A stretch of DNA of 64,000 nt from Liolophura sinensis (lineage: Eukaryota; Mollusca; Polyplacophora; Chitonida; Chitonidae), in assembly GCF_032854445.1 (NCBI RefSeq), contig NC_088298.1, positions 18,311,976 through 18,375,975 of the forward strand, given 5' to 3'. The notes beneath the pieces were generated by a model. That model worked only from the letters and a program-made list of their open reading frames with translations. It did not search any database and was not told the DNA's origin. The translations under genes were made by a program, and so were the position numbers. This document shows, in pieces, positions 33,672-43,592 of the stretch (its first letter is position 1; the number at the start of each line of letters is the position of its first letter).

Positions 33672-34200
33672 TGCAGTTGTGACTGTGAATTGTCAGACTT
33701 AACTTACCATCGGTGCAAACATGTCATGACTGGTAACCGTCATACTGTGAAGTGCCATGTGCGGGGTATCAAATAGAGAGGGCCAAGAAACATATACAGT
33801 ATATGAGAACTGATGAGAAAATTGCCCTCTCGGCACATGAAAACTTTGCAAAATGATCTAAACGGGAAAAAGTAGAGCCTTCCGCCCTTGACACTTAAGA
33901 AGAGTTAGTAGAGAAAAAGGTTATATGTGAAATTCACAATATTATGACCTTCACTATGGAGAAACTATTTGAAAAAACATCATAATTAACGACGTACAGT
34001 ATAGGTAGTATGATAGCTGGCAAATGGTCTCACGTAACCGGTGAGACGGAAAGCTTGTTTAATTGCGCGGCGAAGAAGCTGTACCAGCAAATTTATTTAC
34101 TCTCTTAACAAGGCAGTGCAAGTAGTACAGTGGAAAAAAAGTACTAACGGTATATTCAAGCGTCAACTTTATGTGGATTCTGATAAACGCCAAACGTCTG
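33672..34200 (+). pseudogene. Retroelement ORF remnant, shortened (copy 2)
   Basis: Counterpart of 24550-25060. It keeps the CDCELSDLTYHRCKHVM part and the start of the next block but jumps from CACAATATTATGAC to CTTCACTATGGAGAAAC, losing the VPADKA segment, and again from CGTAACCGGTGAGACG to GAAAGCTTG. Confidence 0.5.
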
Positions 34201-34518
34201 ACTGAAGAACTAGACCCTCAAACACCATTTTAATCACAAAATTAATTGATTTATTTGTTTATATATATTATGTGGTTTTATGTCGTACTCACTGTATGGT
34301 TCAACACTGCATCGGCCAACACTGCTAGCTTTAAACCATCCATATATAGCAAAAGATGTGGATGATATTCACCCACCATTGAAGGATTTAAAGGAAACCA
34401 CAAACTCTCCAGATGGTACACCTTATGTGGGCGTATATCTCAACACACCAAATCGGTTTCGTTTCTCTCAGACTTTAGGACAAAATGGATAAATTCAATT
34501 TTGACAATGTCTCACCTT

Positions 34519-35762
34519 GTGTTTGTTACATTCTTTGATATGTCAGGGTTTCAATCAACATCTCATGTTATTACTGCAAAAATCAGCGTGTCAAGCTTAT
34601 TCAATCAAACGTCTTCACCCTTATTGTCTTAAGTTACAATGGGTATATTTCTCTTGTGAGTAAATACGGACTGTGCTTCCGGAATCTCGTACGCTCTGTT
34701 CCGCGCTTGTGTCTAATTCCTCTCGATATAGGACGAGAGGAAAAATGTCCATCGTGTTGGATTGCATTATTGGACAAATGAACATTTGCAGTCAAAGCGC
34801 AACTTAGATATACATTTTATTATCTACCACTTATATACTAGCATGGTACATGCTTTGAATACTTACTTTACCCATTCGCCTAGAACATACCTTGTGCATT
34901 TCCAGTACCATTGAAAACTGTTGTTGATTGCTTCTATTTGCATCATTTCACCCTGATTTCGTACTTAGTTTTTTGGTTCTGTTAAACGTCGTTTAGAGAA
35001 TAGGCCTTGCCATTATTGATCTGGAACGTCCATCTTGGCTGGTTTAAGGCAGACGTTGTAACAATTAGGCCACCATAGCGGTCGGCAATTTTTTCAACGT
35101 GGTTCCCCGCCTCACGATCGAACGTGACAAACTAGATTAGTCAGTCTTTAAATAATTAAAGTTTCTTCGTGTACAAACTATAACGGGCTGATTGGCAAAA
35201 TCTGCGTAAAACATTTCCGAGAGGCCGTACATGGATTATATACGGAAAATGCTTTTCCAACTATCAGTGTGCACCACAGTGGTATAATATTTACGCAATG
35301 AACTTACGATTGTACCTATTATATTAAAACAAAAACTATTGTCACTGCAGATTGCATTTATTGCTTGAATGTACATTGGAGCTACAAGACAAGGAGGAAG
35401 ATTTCGAAAATATATTTCAATGACAAAATGCCAAATCTTTACACAAAAACATAGATAAGATACATAGCTAAGAAGCCACAAGGATATTTTTTCAACCTCG
35501 AAAGTCTGCAAAAATCAGTTTCTACGGGATCTGATTTTACACGATCCTGTGCTTCTAAAATTTAATAGGCCTATGGATGACCTCTCCGTAACCCTCGGTC
35601 TATTTTGTAAGTTGCGGTGTCGAAGGTCATCAGCGTTCGACTTTGATGCTGCTGCTTTGAAATTTTTCACAGATGATGATGACGTAGAGTATGCTATATA
35701 TTTTATCACTGCTGTACCTCCGTAAAACAGTAAGTAATCTCCATGTTGATGGCGTATGGCTT
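34519..35762. other. Unassigned sequence with two dispersed repeat matches
   Basis: 34550-34690 (GTGTCAAGCTTATTCAATCA, AACGTCTTCACCCTTATTG) matches 41855-41930 (GTGTCAAGATTATTCCATCA, AACGCCTTTAATCATTTC) in the same orientation. 34930-35060 matches 2230-2375. Short minus frames at 35236-35775 have no recognisable motif. Confidence 0.45.
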
Positions 35763-35908
35763 CTTTCAGAGGCATTTAGGAATTTGGATGGTATAGATTG
35801 ACAGAGGCATTACACAATAGAGGCCAACACAATAAATCCAGGAGTTGTTATCCATAAGTAATGCCTCTGTCAATCTACACCATCCCAATTCCTAAATACC
35901 TCTGAAAG
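35763..35908. repeat. Inverted repeat with 50-bp arms
   Basis: The arm 35763-35812 (CTTTCAGAGGCATTTAGGAA ... GACAGAGGCATTA) is repeated as its reverse complement at 35859-35908 (TAATGCCTCTGTCAATCT ... ACCTCTGAAAG) with about four mismatches and a 46-bp spacer. A transcript would fold into a strong stem-loop. It could be a fold-back element, a MITE or a miRNA-like hairpin; nothing in the sequence decides. Confidence 0.9.
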
Positions 35909-36840
35909 AAACCGCCCCAAACCTGTTGCCTTCTTAGGTTCAAAATGCATCGATTACGCCCGATCTTCCAGGTAACTACACACCAAGTAAATTCAAGTGA
36001 TTTTACACCATCTGTATTCATCTCTCCCTCAAGTTCCAACAGATATATCCTAAAGTTTTGTGTACAACAATGCAGTTGTTCAAATACCCTGCCCTGCCGC
36101 CGACAAAAACTTTCTGCTGTGTCAAACTTTTAAAATTTCATTTTAACATATCGCATGCGTCCTCAGCAGGTTTATAAAGCTCCAAACGAGAAAGTTGGGT
36201 ATTAAACCATGCATGAGCAGAATTGAAGCAAATGCCAAAGAAATAGCGGCTGTCAATAATTAAAACAATTTTGTTAACGTTGCCTTACAGCGTTTACAAT
36301 ATTGTCCATACTGGATGACGGCCCGACATCAGCAAATAAAGCGTCGGACCGATGGGAAAAAAGACATTGGGCCCACGACCAAGAGCCAACAGCAGAACGA
36401 CGACGGCTACGTCCCTAACAGATCAACGTACGGACGTCTTTATAACGTCTTAAGTATGTGTTATCTGGAAATCATATATCCAACTACTGGGATATTTAGG
36501 GATTCTGTCAGCCGTTATTTGACGCTGGAAGATGTCATAAAATACTGACAACCTAACTTAAAAACAGTCGATGTGTACCCACCCCGGCGAACACGATGCA
36601 AAGGAATACTCGCTAAAGGAATAATCGATGCCACAGTCAGTAAATTAGATAACATGAATTTTGTGCAAAAACATTTCAGCCCAATAATTAGTCACGCATA
36701 TCTGTGGCAGAATAATGTCTACGTTATCGGTCATGCATCAGCTATTTCATGTTTGATCAAGGGTTTTTTGTTTTGCTTTGGACAAGTGAAACTGTGTCTG
36801 ATAAGTTCATTCGCCTGAAGACCTCGTAAGCTTATGTAAC
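35909..36840. other. Unassigned sequence
   Basis: Frames at 36315-36548 and 36573-36818 (77 and 81 codons) have no recognisable motif or partner. No repeat seen. Confidence 0.4.
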
Positions 36841-37198
36841 GAAATATTCCACGACACTGACCAAACATAAACAGATTACACATAGTTGATTAGGGTTGAC
36901 ATTTGGTGGTAAGGTAACCTTATTACTATTCTAGAGTATGTAACAGATATAACGTCATATCAAGCCGCTGTATCCAGCTCCCGTTCATTTGTGTCCTCGG
37001 TTATGTCAAGAGGTTTATCTTGTCATCAGCAAAGTTGATGTTTAACTCGGGCTAAGGTATGATTCATTCGCAAACCTGTGGAAAACATTTAAATGAAGAA
37101 AAACTCAATCACCTTCTGAGAAAAACGCTTCGGATCTGCGATTATACAAAATCATTTCATTCCTCACATAACGTGCGAAACCATTTCAATCGTGTTGA

Positions 37199-37490
37199 TT
37201 CAATGCATTCCAAAAGCAAAATATTTGCATACAGACTCTTAGGTGCATGATTTCTACAGGCAATGGTGTGACGTTAACTGCGTCTTATATATATGTAGCT
37301 ATGAAAGATCCTGTCTAGGGCTGACTTTTAAACGACTGCACTTTGCAAATGCAAACCTGAAGCATCTCCATACTTACCTTATAAAACATCACAAGTAGGT
37401 AAACGAATCTGTTAGCGGGTGGCTTCCACGAAGCTCTACAGGCGCTCGTGATATTTAGAGGTGAAAGAAGATTTGACCCCAATCGTCTGC
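37199..37490 (+). repeat. Older tandem duplication, unit 1 landmark
   Basis: Matches 40248-40552: TCAATGCATTCC, GACGTTAACTGCG, CTCCATACTTACCTTATAAA, GAATCTGTTAGCGGGTGGC, TTCCACGAAGCTCTACAG and ATTTAGAGG recur in order. The offset of about 3.05 kb also holds for blocks at 38.9-39.4 and 40.95-41.44 kb taken with indels, so the whole of 36.9-39.5 kb appears duplicated at 40.0-41.5 kb. Confidence 0.75.
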
Positions 37491-38317
37491 GCCATTACCG
37501 ATGGCCTCTACATGGGACGGAACTATAGGAGACATGATAAATTGGTCCTTCTGACCTTATAAATCCAACTCTCCAGAAATCAGTTCCTGTGACTGTGATG
37601 AAGCTGTAGATCCCAACCAGAGTATATTAGCTCAAAAAGACATATGAAACGAAGTCACTTTAATTACAAATAATAGAACGTGGAAACTTCGCCGCCTCGA
37701 CCAACTGCGTTTCAGTCAACGGACAAGGCACACAGAACATGCATCTCATGAAATGTTCAAACTATCGGTTCGTGATGATTTCTAAAGCCAATGAACTTGA
37801 TTTAGTTGCATGTAGGAAAGCAAGCTGAAGAGACAATAGCTGAAACATCATACAGCATATTAATATCGTCTTGCGTACAGATCCTTTCTAAATGAATGAA
37901 CCATATTAACTGTCGTTGTGTGCCAGATGTCGTGTAAACTGCATTTGCTATGATATTTGTTTTTGAAAGATATGACCGTTTTAGGTCAATAAGATTGAGA
38001 TCTTAGCTCAGCAATGATTTACCCCATAGCATCACACCGAAAACATATCGACTGTACGTGTTTATGGACTGTATCTCTCATGTATCTGCTAAGTTCATCT
38101 GGATAAGCTGACGGTATTTGCATTGTATTGTTTCAATGTTATTGTACTTTGAATGTGATGACAGCACATTATTTGGAATAATTCTATACCGGTGAAGTGT
38201 AATAAATTGCAAGCAATATCAAAGCATTTTGTTAACCTAAATCGCTTTAAGCAATGATGCTAGGGGAGTGGAATTTGGTGCTAATTTGACATTTACACGC
38301 ACAGTTAGAATAACACC
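37491..38317. other. Unassigned sequence
   Basis: No gene, SINE or repeat partner recognised. Confidence 0.45.
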
Positions 38318-38602
38318 CTAACTAAGGAAAATTGACAAGAGGCCATAGTTTAGTGTTGCGTGGGACCATTTTCCTGCTACCATACTGCAGTAGCGGCTCT
38401 CGTTCTTCTCTCCATGCTGTACGCCTAAATTATATTTCATGATTGTCGCAGTTTTACCGTATGCAGTTGCAACTTGGATCCAAGGTGAACTGACCATAGT
38501 TTTCGTGTCATGTACGAGAAGTGTGTTAATAATTTTAACCACGAAACGCCATTGCAAATGCTGGACTAAATGAATGAAAAAAGGAGTCTGGCTTAATGCC
38601 AT
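38318..38602 (-). pseudogene. Exon-like block E, minus-strand copy
   Basis: A 94-codon open frame contains FVVKIINTLLVHDTKTMV, SSPWIQVATAYGKT. Its DNA aligns with the fragment at 19630-19715. It lies downstream of blocks A and B on the minus strand, the same order as on the plus strand of the large duplication. Product unknown; an exon of a real gene is possible but no splice sites are convincing. Confidence 0.4.
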
Positions 38603-38869
38603 ACTGACAATATTTCAGCAATACCGCGGCGAGCTGCATTAAATGGTCGACTTCCAAACTGATGCTTAAACCACCTTTGGCGGAATAGGTTCCCTGCTAC
38701 ATTTAGTACAAACTCTTTAACCCAAGCTGCGTGTGGATTACAAGTCTATATTGACTAGTTATATTGCTGTGATAGTGGTCGACAATAACATAAAGTGGGC
38801 GAAATTAGCGATAGGATCACGCGTTGGCTAGCTTTCCCAAATATCCCATAGCTATCCTATTACGCGCAT

Positions 38870-39130
38870 CGAAATTACATCGTAAGACGTTATGTAATAG
38901 GAAACTCTGCGGTTCATGTTTGTCGCGTCCTGACGGTTTACATCTCCAGTGGCTCGATTGTACACAATCACATTTACCTGTACATAGTATTATTATTCAA
39001 ACAACCCAGGGCCAATGATTACTCACAGATGTCTGGCTGGAACAGATATTGTAACTCTCTTGAGAATTTCAACCTTGCTCCGGCTCATTTTGTGTAATCT
39101 CTCTTTGCACAGTCAGCTGGTATTTCCCGG
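38870..39130 (-). pseudogene. Exon-like block B, minus-strand copy (degenerate)
   Basis: Recognised by DNA similarity to 40950-41180 and 42325-42564: GGGAAATACCAGCTGA, GAGATTACACAAAATGAGCC and TTGTTTGAATAATAA on the minus strand. The reading frame is broken by several stops. Confidence 0.5.
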
Positions 39131-39153
39131 CAACAAGTCTGTTTTACAATTGT

Positions 39154-39486
39154 CTATCTGTTCACTGTCAATTTCTCGCCAACTGTAAACCTTGGATTGG
39201 GAAGCTTTTCCATTACGATGCCTATTACAAAATACGTTAATGATAGCGCCCACGTTCTCCTGTCGAAAGGAACGCAGCGGATTTCTGGTAGGTCAACAAA
39301 ATGCCATCCACACGATGGAGCTGGTATCTTTTCTAACACCTTGTATTCATTCTGGTCGATCTTCTGGCAGTGGGTGGAAATGAAAGGACACAAGCGCCCG
39401 TTTTCGGACCTCGGTTTTTCTTCACAAGAATGGATAACATTTGTCGCCTTTAGTGCAATTCGTTTCAAAGTTGTACTAAACCACAT
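39154..39486 (-). pseudogene. Exon-like block A with upstream extension, minus strand
   Basis: A 110-codon frame: EEKPRSENGRLCPFISTHC, then SCGWHFVDLPEIRCVPF and TWALSLTYFVIGIVMEKLP, ending GEKLTVNR. This is the longest open version of block A. It aligns in DNA with 17510-17700, 26759-26939 and 42620-42755, and its first part also with 41365-41440. It could be a real exon, but the neighbouring block B on this strand is dead, so I score it as a probable relic. Plus-strand frames here are shadows. Confidence 0.45.
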
Positions 39487-40114
39487 TTTAATCTTTTTAC
39501 ATACTGTAATTCCATTTTGGTTTTACGAGCACAAACATACAGACCTATGAGTCGAAACAGATATTCGTAAACCTGCCATCAAGCAAGATGGACGTTCCTT
39601 CGCCCTCGCAACTGTTGCTGTCCAATAAAAGGGGAGAATTTTGCCTGATGCGGGATAGATAGAAAAACTTATGTGCGCCAACCTAAACATACAATATTCA
39701 TCAAATTAGTAGACAAGTAACAATACTGTGGATTAATTTTCTTTCACCAAACAGTTGAATTTCTGTCGTAAATGAAAATATTTTTCATTAAAATTTTTAT
39801 GTTCAACTGAGAAGCCGTGTCAGTTTTGTTATTATATCTATTTCCAAATTTGAAATTCTTTTAAACGGCGAAATATACAAACATTTTGTCATACAGTGCG
39901 CATCAAACTAGTTTGATTATATACTAATATATCGATAATGTGAGGGCATGCTTAACTTGGACACACGAAATACGAATTCACAACTATCAATGGGCAGGAA
40001 AGTTCTAGAGATTTGTCCGTTCTCACAGCGCGTGGGGCTCTGGTGTACTCAGTTATGTCATTAAGTTTACCTTGTACTTTGCAATGGCGGGCGTTTACAT
40101 TGGAGTCTGGCACT
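39487..40114. other. Unassigned sequence
   Basis: AT-rich; a short match to the ACGTCC / GGACGT motif of the 2.3 and 35 kb repeat occurs near 39590 on the opposite strand (CAAGATGGACGTTCC). No gene supported. Confidence 0.4.
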
Positions 40115-40247
40115 GTTCATTCACAAATGTTGGAAACTTTCAACTGGAAAAATTGTTAACGGGTGTGAGTAAAATGTGTTAGAACTGCTCTGGTACAAAA
40201 AAACATTTCACTCATCCCTTGCGAGGGAAAACAAATCCACCATGTGG

Positions 40248-40552
40248 GATCAATGCATTCCTCAGGCAAATTGTTTATTTGCGGACCACTGGAAGAAACG
40301 ATGGTTAGTGACTTCCACAGACAATGACGTGACGTTAATCGCGCCTTCCTGATTTAATGGTATTTACTCATCATAGATCTGGTCTGGGACTAACTTTAAA
40401 ACTGCCACAGTTTGCATTGAATACGTGATACGTCTCCATACCCACCTTATAAAAGACTGCTAGTGGGAAGTGAATCTGTTATCCGATAACTTCCATGAAG
40501 CTCTACAGTAGCTCTTGAAATTTAGAGGAGCAAAAAGCTTTAACCCCAATTT
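40248..40552 (+). repeat. Older tandem duplication, unit 2 landmark
   Basis: Partner of 37199-37490, with landmarks CTCCATACCCACCTTATAAA, GAATCTGTTATCCGATAAC, TTCCATGAAGCTCTACAG and ATTTAGAGGAGC. Identity is roughly three quarters. Confidence 0.75.
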
Positions 40553-40664
40553 TCTCCTGCATGCAATGTACTGAAGGCGACAATATGCAATGTATTCGTC
40601 CTTTTTAATCTTATACGCTTAATATTTTCCTGGAATCGTCTTCAGCGGCTGTGGTCAAACTGTA

Positions 40665-40936
40665 TGTATTTACTTATTTATTTGATTGGTATTTTACGCT
40701 GTACTCAAGAATATTTCAATTTTACGACGGCGCCCAGCATGATGGTGGGAGGAATCTAGACAGAGCCCGGGGTAAACCCACGATCAACAGCATATTGCTG
40801 GGAGAACTTCCCCACGTACGGCCAGAGAGGAAGCCAACATGAGTTGGACTTGAACTCACAGCGACCATATTGGTTGGAGGTTTCTGTGTCATTGTGCCGT
40901 GGTGGCGTGCTAACACCCTCGGCTTTGGAAGACCCC
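40665..40936 (-). repeat. Main-family SINE, full length
   Basis: On the minus strand: GGGTCTTCCAAAGCCGAGGG (diverged head), GTTCAAGTCCAACTCATG, CCGTACGTGGGGAAG, GTGGGTTTACCCCGGGC and TTGAGTACAGCGTAAAATAC with an (AAAT) end. It lies between the older tandem unit landmark and block B. Confidence 0.88.
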
Positions 40937-40949
40937 GGTTACTTTGTTG

Positions 40950-41180
40950 ATGGAGTATGTAATAGGAAACCCTGCAGTTCAGGTTTTTCGTAAAATGACA
41001 ATTCGCAACTCTAGCAGATTGATTGCCTACCATCACAATGTGTTGATAGTAATTTTATTCAAACAATTCAACACGAATGTTTACAGACAGATGTCTGGCT
41101 GGAACAGAGATTGTGCGTCTCTTGACAATTTCAACATGTCCCCTGTCTCTCTTCGAACAATCAGCTGGTATTTCCCGGCA
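40950..41180 (-). pseudogene. Exon-like block B, second minus-strand copy (degenerate)
   Basis: Very similar to 38870-39130: CTGCCGGGAAATACCAGCTG, ACATCTGTCTGTAAAC, GAATTGTTTGAATAAAATTA. Broken frame. The plus-strand frames 40944-41306 and 41077-41274 overlap it and are not supported as genes. Confidence 0.5.
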
Positions 41181-41329
41181 GCATGTCTGTTTTACAATTT
41201 TATCTGGTATTCTATTGTTGATCTACACACCGCTAATCTTTCCTCATCGGATTATGAAGCTTTTGAACTACTGAACTCATCACAAAATTTACGACTCATT
41301 TACTAGCACCCTGGACTCATTCTTGTCAC

Positions 41330-41445
41330 TTGTAACAATATATTGTAAATGTAGAGTGATTTTTGAAAACAGGCGCCCACTTTCGGGCCTTCGTTCTTCT
41401 TCATCATAATGTGCATTATTCCTGGCCTTTAGAACACTACTGTAT
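41330..41445 (-). pseudogene. Upstream part of block A, second minus-strand copy
   Basis: CAGGCGCCCACTTTCGGGCC, then TTCGTTCTTCTTCATCATAA and TGGCCTTTAGAACACTAC on + align with 39392-39470. The core of block A is not recognisable here. Confidence 0.4.
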
Positions 41446-41854
41446 GTCAACCTTTAACTCGAATATCAGACTTTGCATGAGCAGGCAAATAATGTTTCTC
41501 AAGGACTAATTCTATTTGCATTCATTGCTGTGCTTTCTACAGCTGTTAAATTCCGGATATATACGTTGACAGTCGAGCACTGTATTCCGGAAACCGGACA
41601 TTGCACTTAGCGTCCATTTAGAACTAATCATTGGTGTCATTGCACACTGTAAACGTACAGAGTAAACTGGATGCTTTGATGAATTCGTTTTGATTTTTCC
41701 GCAAACACAATTGATACGTTGAAGGATACTGCAGGAGATAATGGTGCTTGCTAGCCCGGGGTTAGTTAATTGGTAGACCATACTAGAGTGTTGATACTAC
41801 TTTGCATTTAGGAAGCTTGATCCTGTTTGTTGTGACGTTTCAACGAAGGTCATT

Positions 41855-41990
41855 ACTACAAAAACTAATGTGTCAAGATTATTCCATCAAACGCCTTTAA
41901 TCATTTCTTTACAGTAAGTATAATTGTCATGTACGTAAACATGGACAGGGCGCTCAGAATCTCAGGCGTTATGCTACCTATACCATAAAG
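41855..41990 (+). repeat. Dispersed repeat shared with 34.55 kb
   Basis: See 34519-35762. ATTACTACAAAAACTAATGT here corresponds to ATTACTGCAAAAATCAGCGT there. Confidence 0.55.
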
Positions 41991-42324
41991 GAGAGTTCTG
42001 CATGTGGCGTGTACATATCGCCTTGAAGAATTTGTTAGATCCTGTTTCGTTATGTGACGATTTCAGTACAGCTGTGCGTAATTCCGCTTTAACCGTGGGG
42101 AGGGTCTGTGTATACATCGTGTTTTATTAAATCGCGGCGTTGGACATATAAACAGCCGCCTCTGACGGGCCTACTTCTTCATGTTTTGTTCCCATCTTAC
42201 GAGTAGTTCATTTATTCGGATTTATTCATTGCTCTAGAACTGACCTGCAATAATTTAAAGTAGAAGTAATCAGTGATTGGGACATTCGCCCGACTCGCCA
42301 TGGGTCCCTAAAATATGAGCGCAT

Positions 42325-42564
42325 CTAAATTAAAATTTGACACTTTACGTTCTTGGATACATTGTGATACCTGATTACAACTTCGTAATTGTTCACGATT
42401 CCAGTGGCTTCATTGTCCACAAACACCGTTGCCTGTACAAGGCGTTTTTGCTCAAACAATTCAGCAAGATGTTTTGTGACAGTTGTGTGTTCATCCCTTG
42501 AGACTTCCAAAATGATCCTGGCTGATCTTGTGTAATATCTCTTTGCATTGCATAATCCGTCCAT
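42325..42564 (-). pseudogene. Exon-like block B, best open copy
   Basis: A 79-codon open frame: AKRYYTRSARIILEVSRDE, then TTVTKHLAELFEQKRL, VQATVFVDNEATGIVNNYEV and VIRYHNVSKN, followed by a donor-like GTAAAG near 42342. The alternating hydrophobic pattern in VQATVFVD and YEVVIRY suggests beta strands. Block A lies just upstream (42620-42755). It may be a real exon; it is the only copy of the block without a stop. I cannot name the family. Confidence 0.4.
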
Positions 42565-42619
42565 ATTTCCCGGAAATATATGTAAAATGTTTCATAATTT
42601 ATTAGGGATATTTGATTAT

Positions 42620-42755
42620 CTAGTTACTTGCAATCTCTTCACACCAAAGGACGTTTTCCATTACGGTGTACACTACCAAATGCGTAATCCATAACTCCCT
42701 GGAGGCGGGGTCGACTGGAGGGGCCGGTGTTTCTGGTAGGTGAGCATTACCTTTG
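42620..42755 (-). pseudogene. Exon-like block A, third minus-strand copy
   Basis: Frame reads GNAHLPETPAPPVDPASREL, then WITHLVVYTVMENVLWCEEI. It supports the alignment of blocks at 17.5, 26.8 and 39.2 kb. It is separated from block B by about 60 bp, far less than in the other loci, which could mean a processed or compacted copy. Confidence 0.45.
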
Positions 42756-42818
42756 CAAACAGTTGATCTTCGAATGACCTGGATATGTTCTACCAGCCTG
42801 AAATCCTTGTCTTATGGG

Positions 42819-42836
42819 GGGGGGGGGGGAGGGGTA
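42819..42836 (+). repeat. Poly-G run
   Basis: Thirteen or more consecutive G, then A and four G. Simple sequence; sequencing errors are likely here. Confidence 0.85.
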
Positions 42837-42914
42837 TGTTGTAAGGAGGTGCCAAGTCTTCGTGAAGGGTAGTGATTTTCTGTGATCCTTTCACGTTATT
42901 AACCATTCATTACC

Positions 42915-42980
42915 CAGTCCACCACTTATAAGTGAATTATCTTTGAGTACCGTGTAAATCCCCAAACAAATAATAAAGAA
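42915..42980 (+). repeat. SINE 3' end, diverged
   Basis: CACCACTTATAAGTGAATTA, CTTTGAGTACCGTGTAAATC and CAAACAAATAATAAAG resemble the main SINE tail. Confidence 0.6.
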
Positions 42981-43466
42981 ACATTTTCGCGGTGCCAAGA
43001 GGTCCCTGCTAAACACAGCAACAATATAAGAAATTGCTGTAACTTTTAATAGGCTAGAAAACAATAGCCATTATTATTATTATGTTTTGTTATACCTTCT
43101 GCGCCTTCTAGATAAATTGTTTACCATGTCTTTATTAGCATGTAAAAAGGGATTTTTTCCAAGTAACATTGAGCGAACCAACGCTAGAACTTCCAAGGCT
43201 GAGCTGGCTTAATCTATCTCCACAGGACAGAATATTTGTCGTTATAGTGTTCTACAGATAGTACTATCATTTTTGTACAACAGCAACACGTTGATGAAAC
43301 TGATCTACGTTAAGATTTTAAGCCATTTATGGCCATTGAAATTTTTGCACCTTGGTTTCCATATGGTTTCCTTGGATTTTAATAACCTTCCTGGTACTGG
43401 GGGATGAAACCAGACACTATGGTTTCCCGCGCTCGAAATATACCAGCTGTTACCGTATATGACAAC
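42981..43466. other. Unassigned sequence
   Basis: Contains a short ATT repeat near 43070 and nothing else recognisable. Confidence 0.45.
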
Positions 43467-43592
43467 TACCGTACGTGGGAAAGCCCTCCAGCAACCTGCG
43501 GATGGTCTTGGGTTTCACCCGGGCTATGCCCGGTTTCCTCCCTCCATAATGTTGGCCGCCATAGGTGAAATATTCTTGACTACGGCGTTAGG
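43467..43592 (+). repeat. Main-family SINE, truncated at both ends
   Basis: CTACCGTACGTGGGAAAGCC, GGATGGTCTTGGGTTTCACC and GTGAAATATTCTTGACTACG are recognisable; the tRNA head and the A-rich end are absent. Confidence 0.8.

Larger units (their letters stand above)
25678..34518 (+). repeat. Large tandem duplication, copy 2 (8.84 kb)
   Basis: Begins TGGTGAGAGGCTTCTG inside what was a SINE and ends GACAATGTCTCACCTT at 34518, after which unrelated sequence (GTGTTTGTTACATTC) follows. The join CACCTT|TGGTGAG shares only about one base with either parent end, pointing to end joining rather than recombination between SINEs. It is about 400 bp shorter than copy 1 because of several deletions, two of which fall in or next to SINEs. 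Confidence 0.95.

Noticed and set aside
40944-41306. 120-codon plus frame
   Set aside because: It overlaps the degenerate block B recognised on the minus strand and shows no motif.
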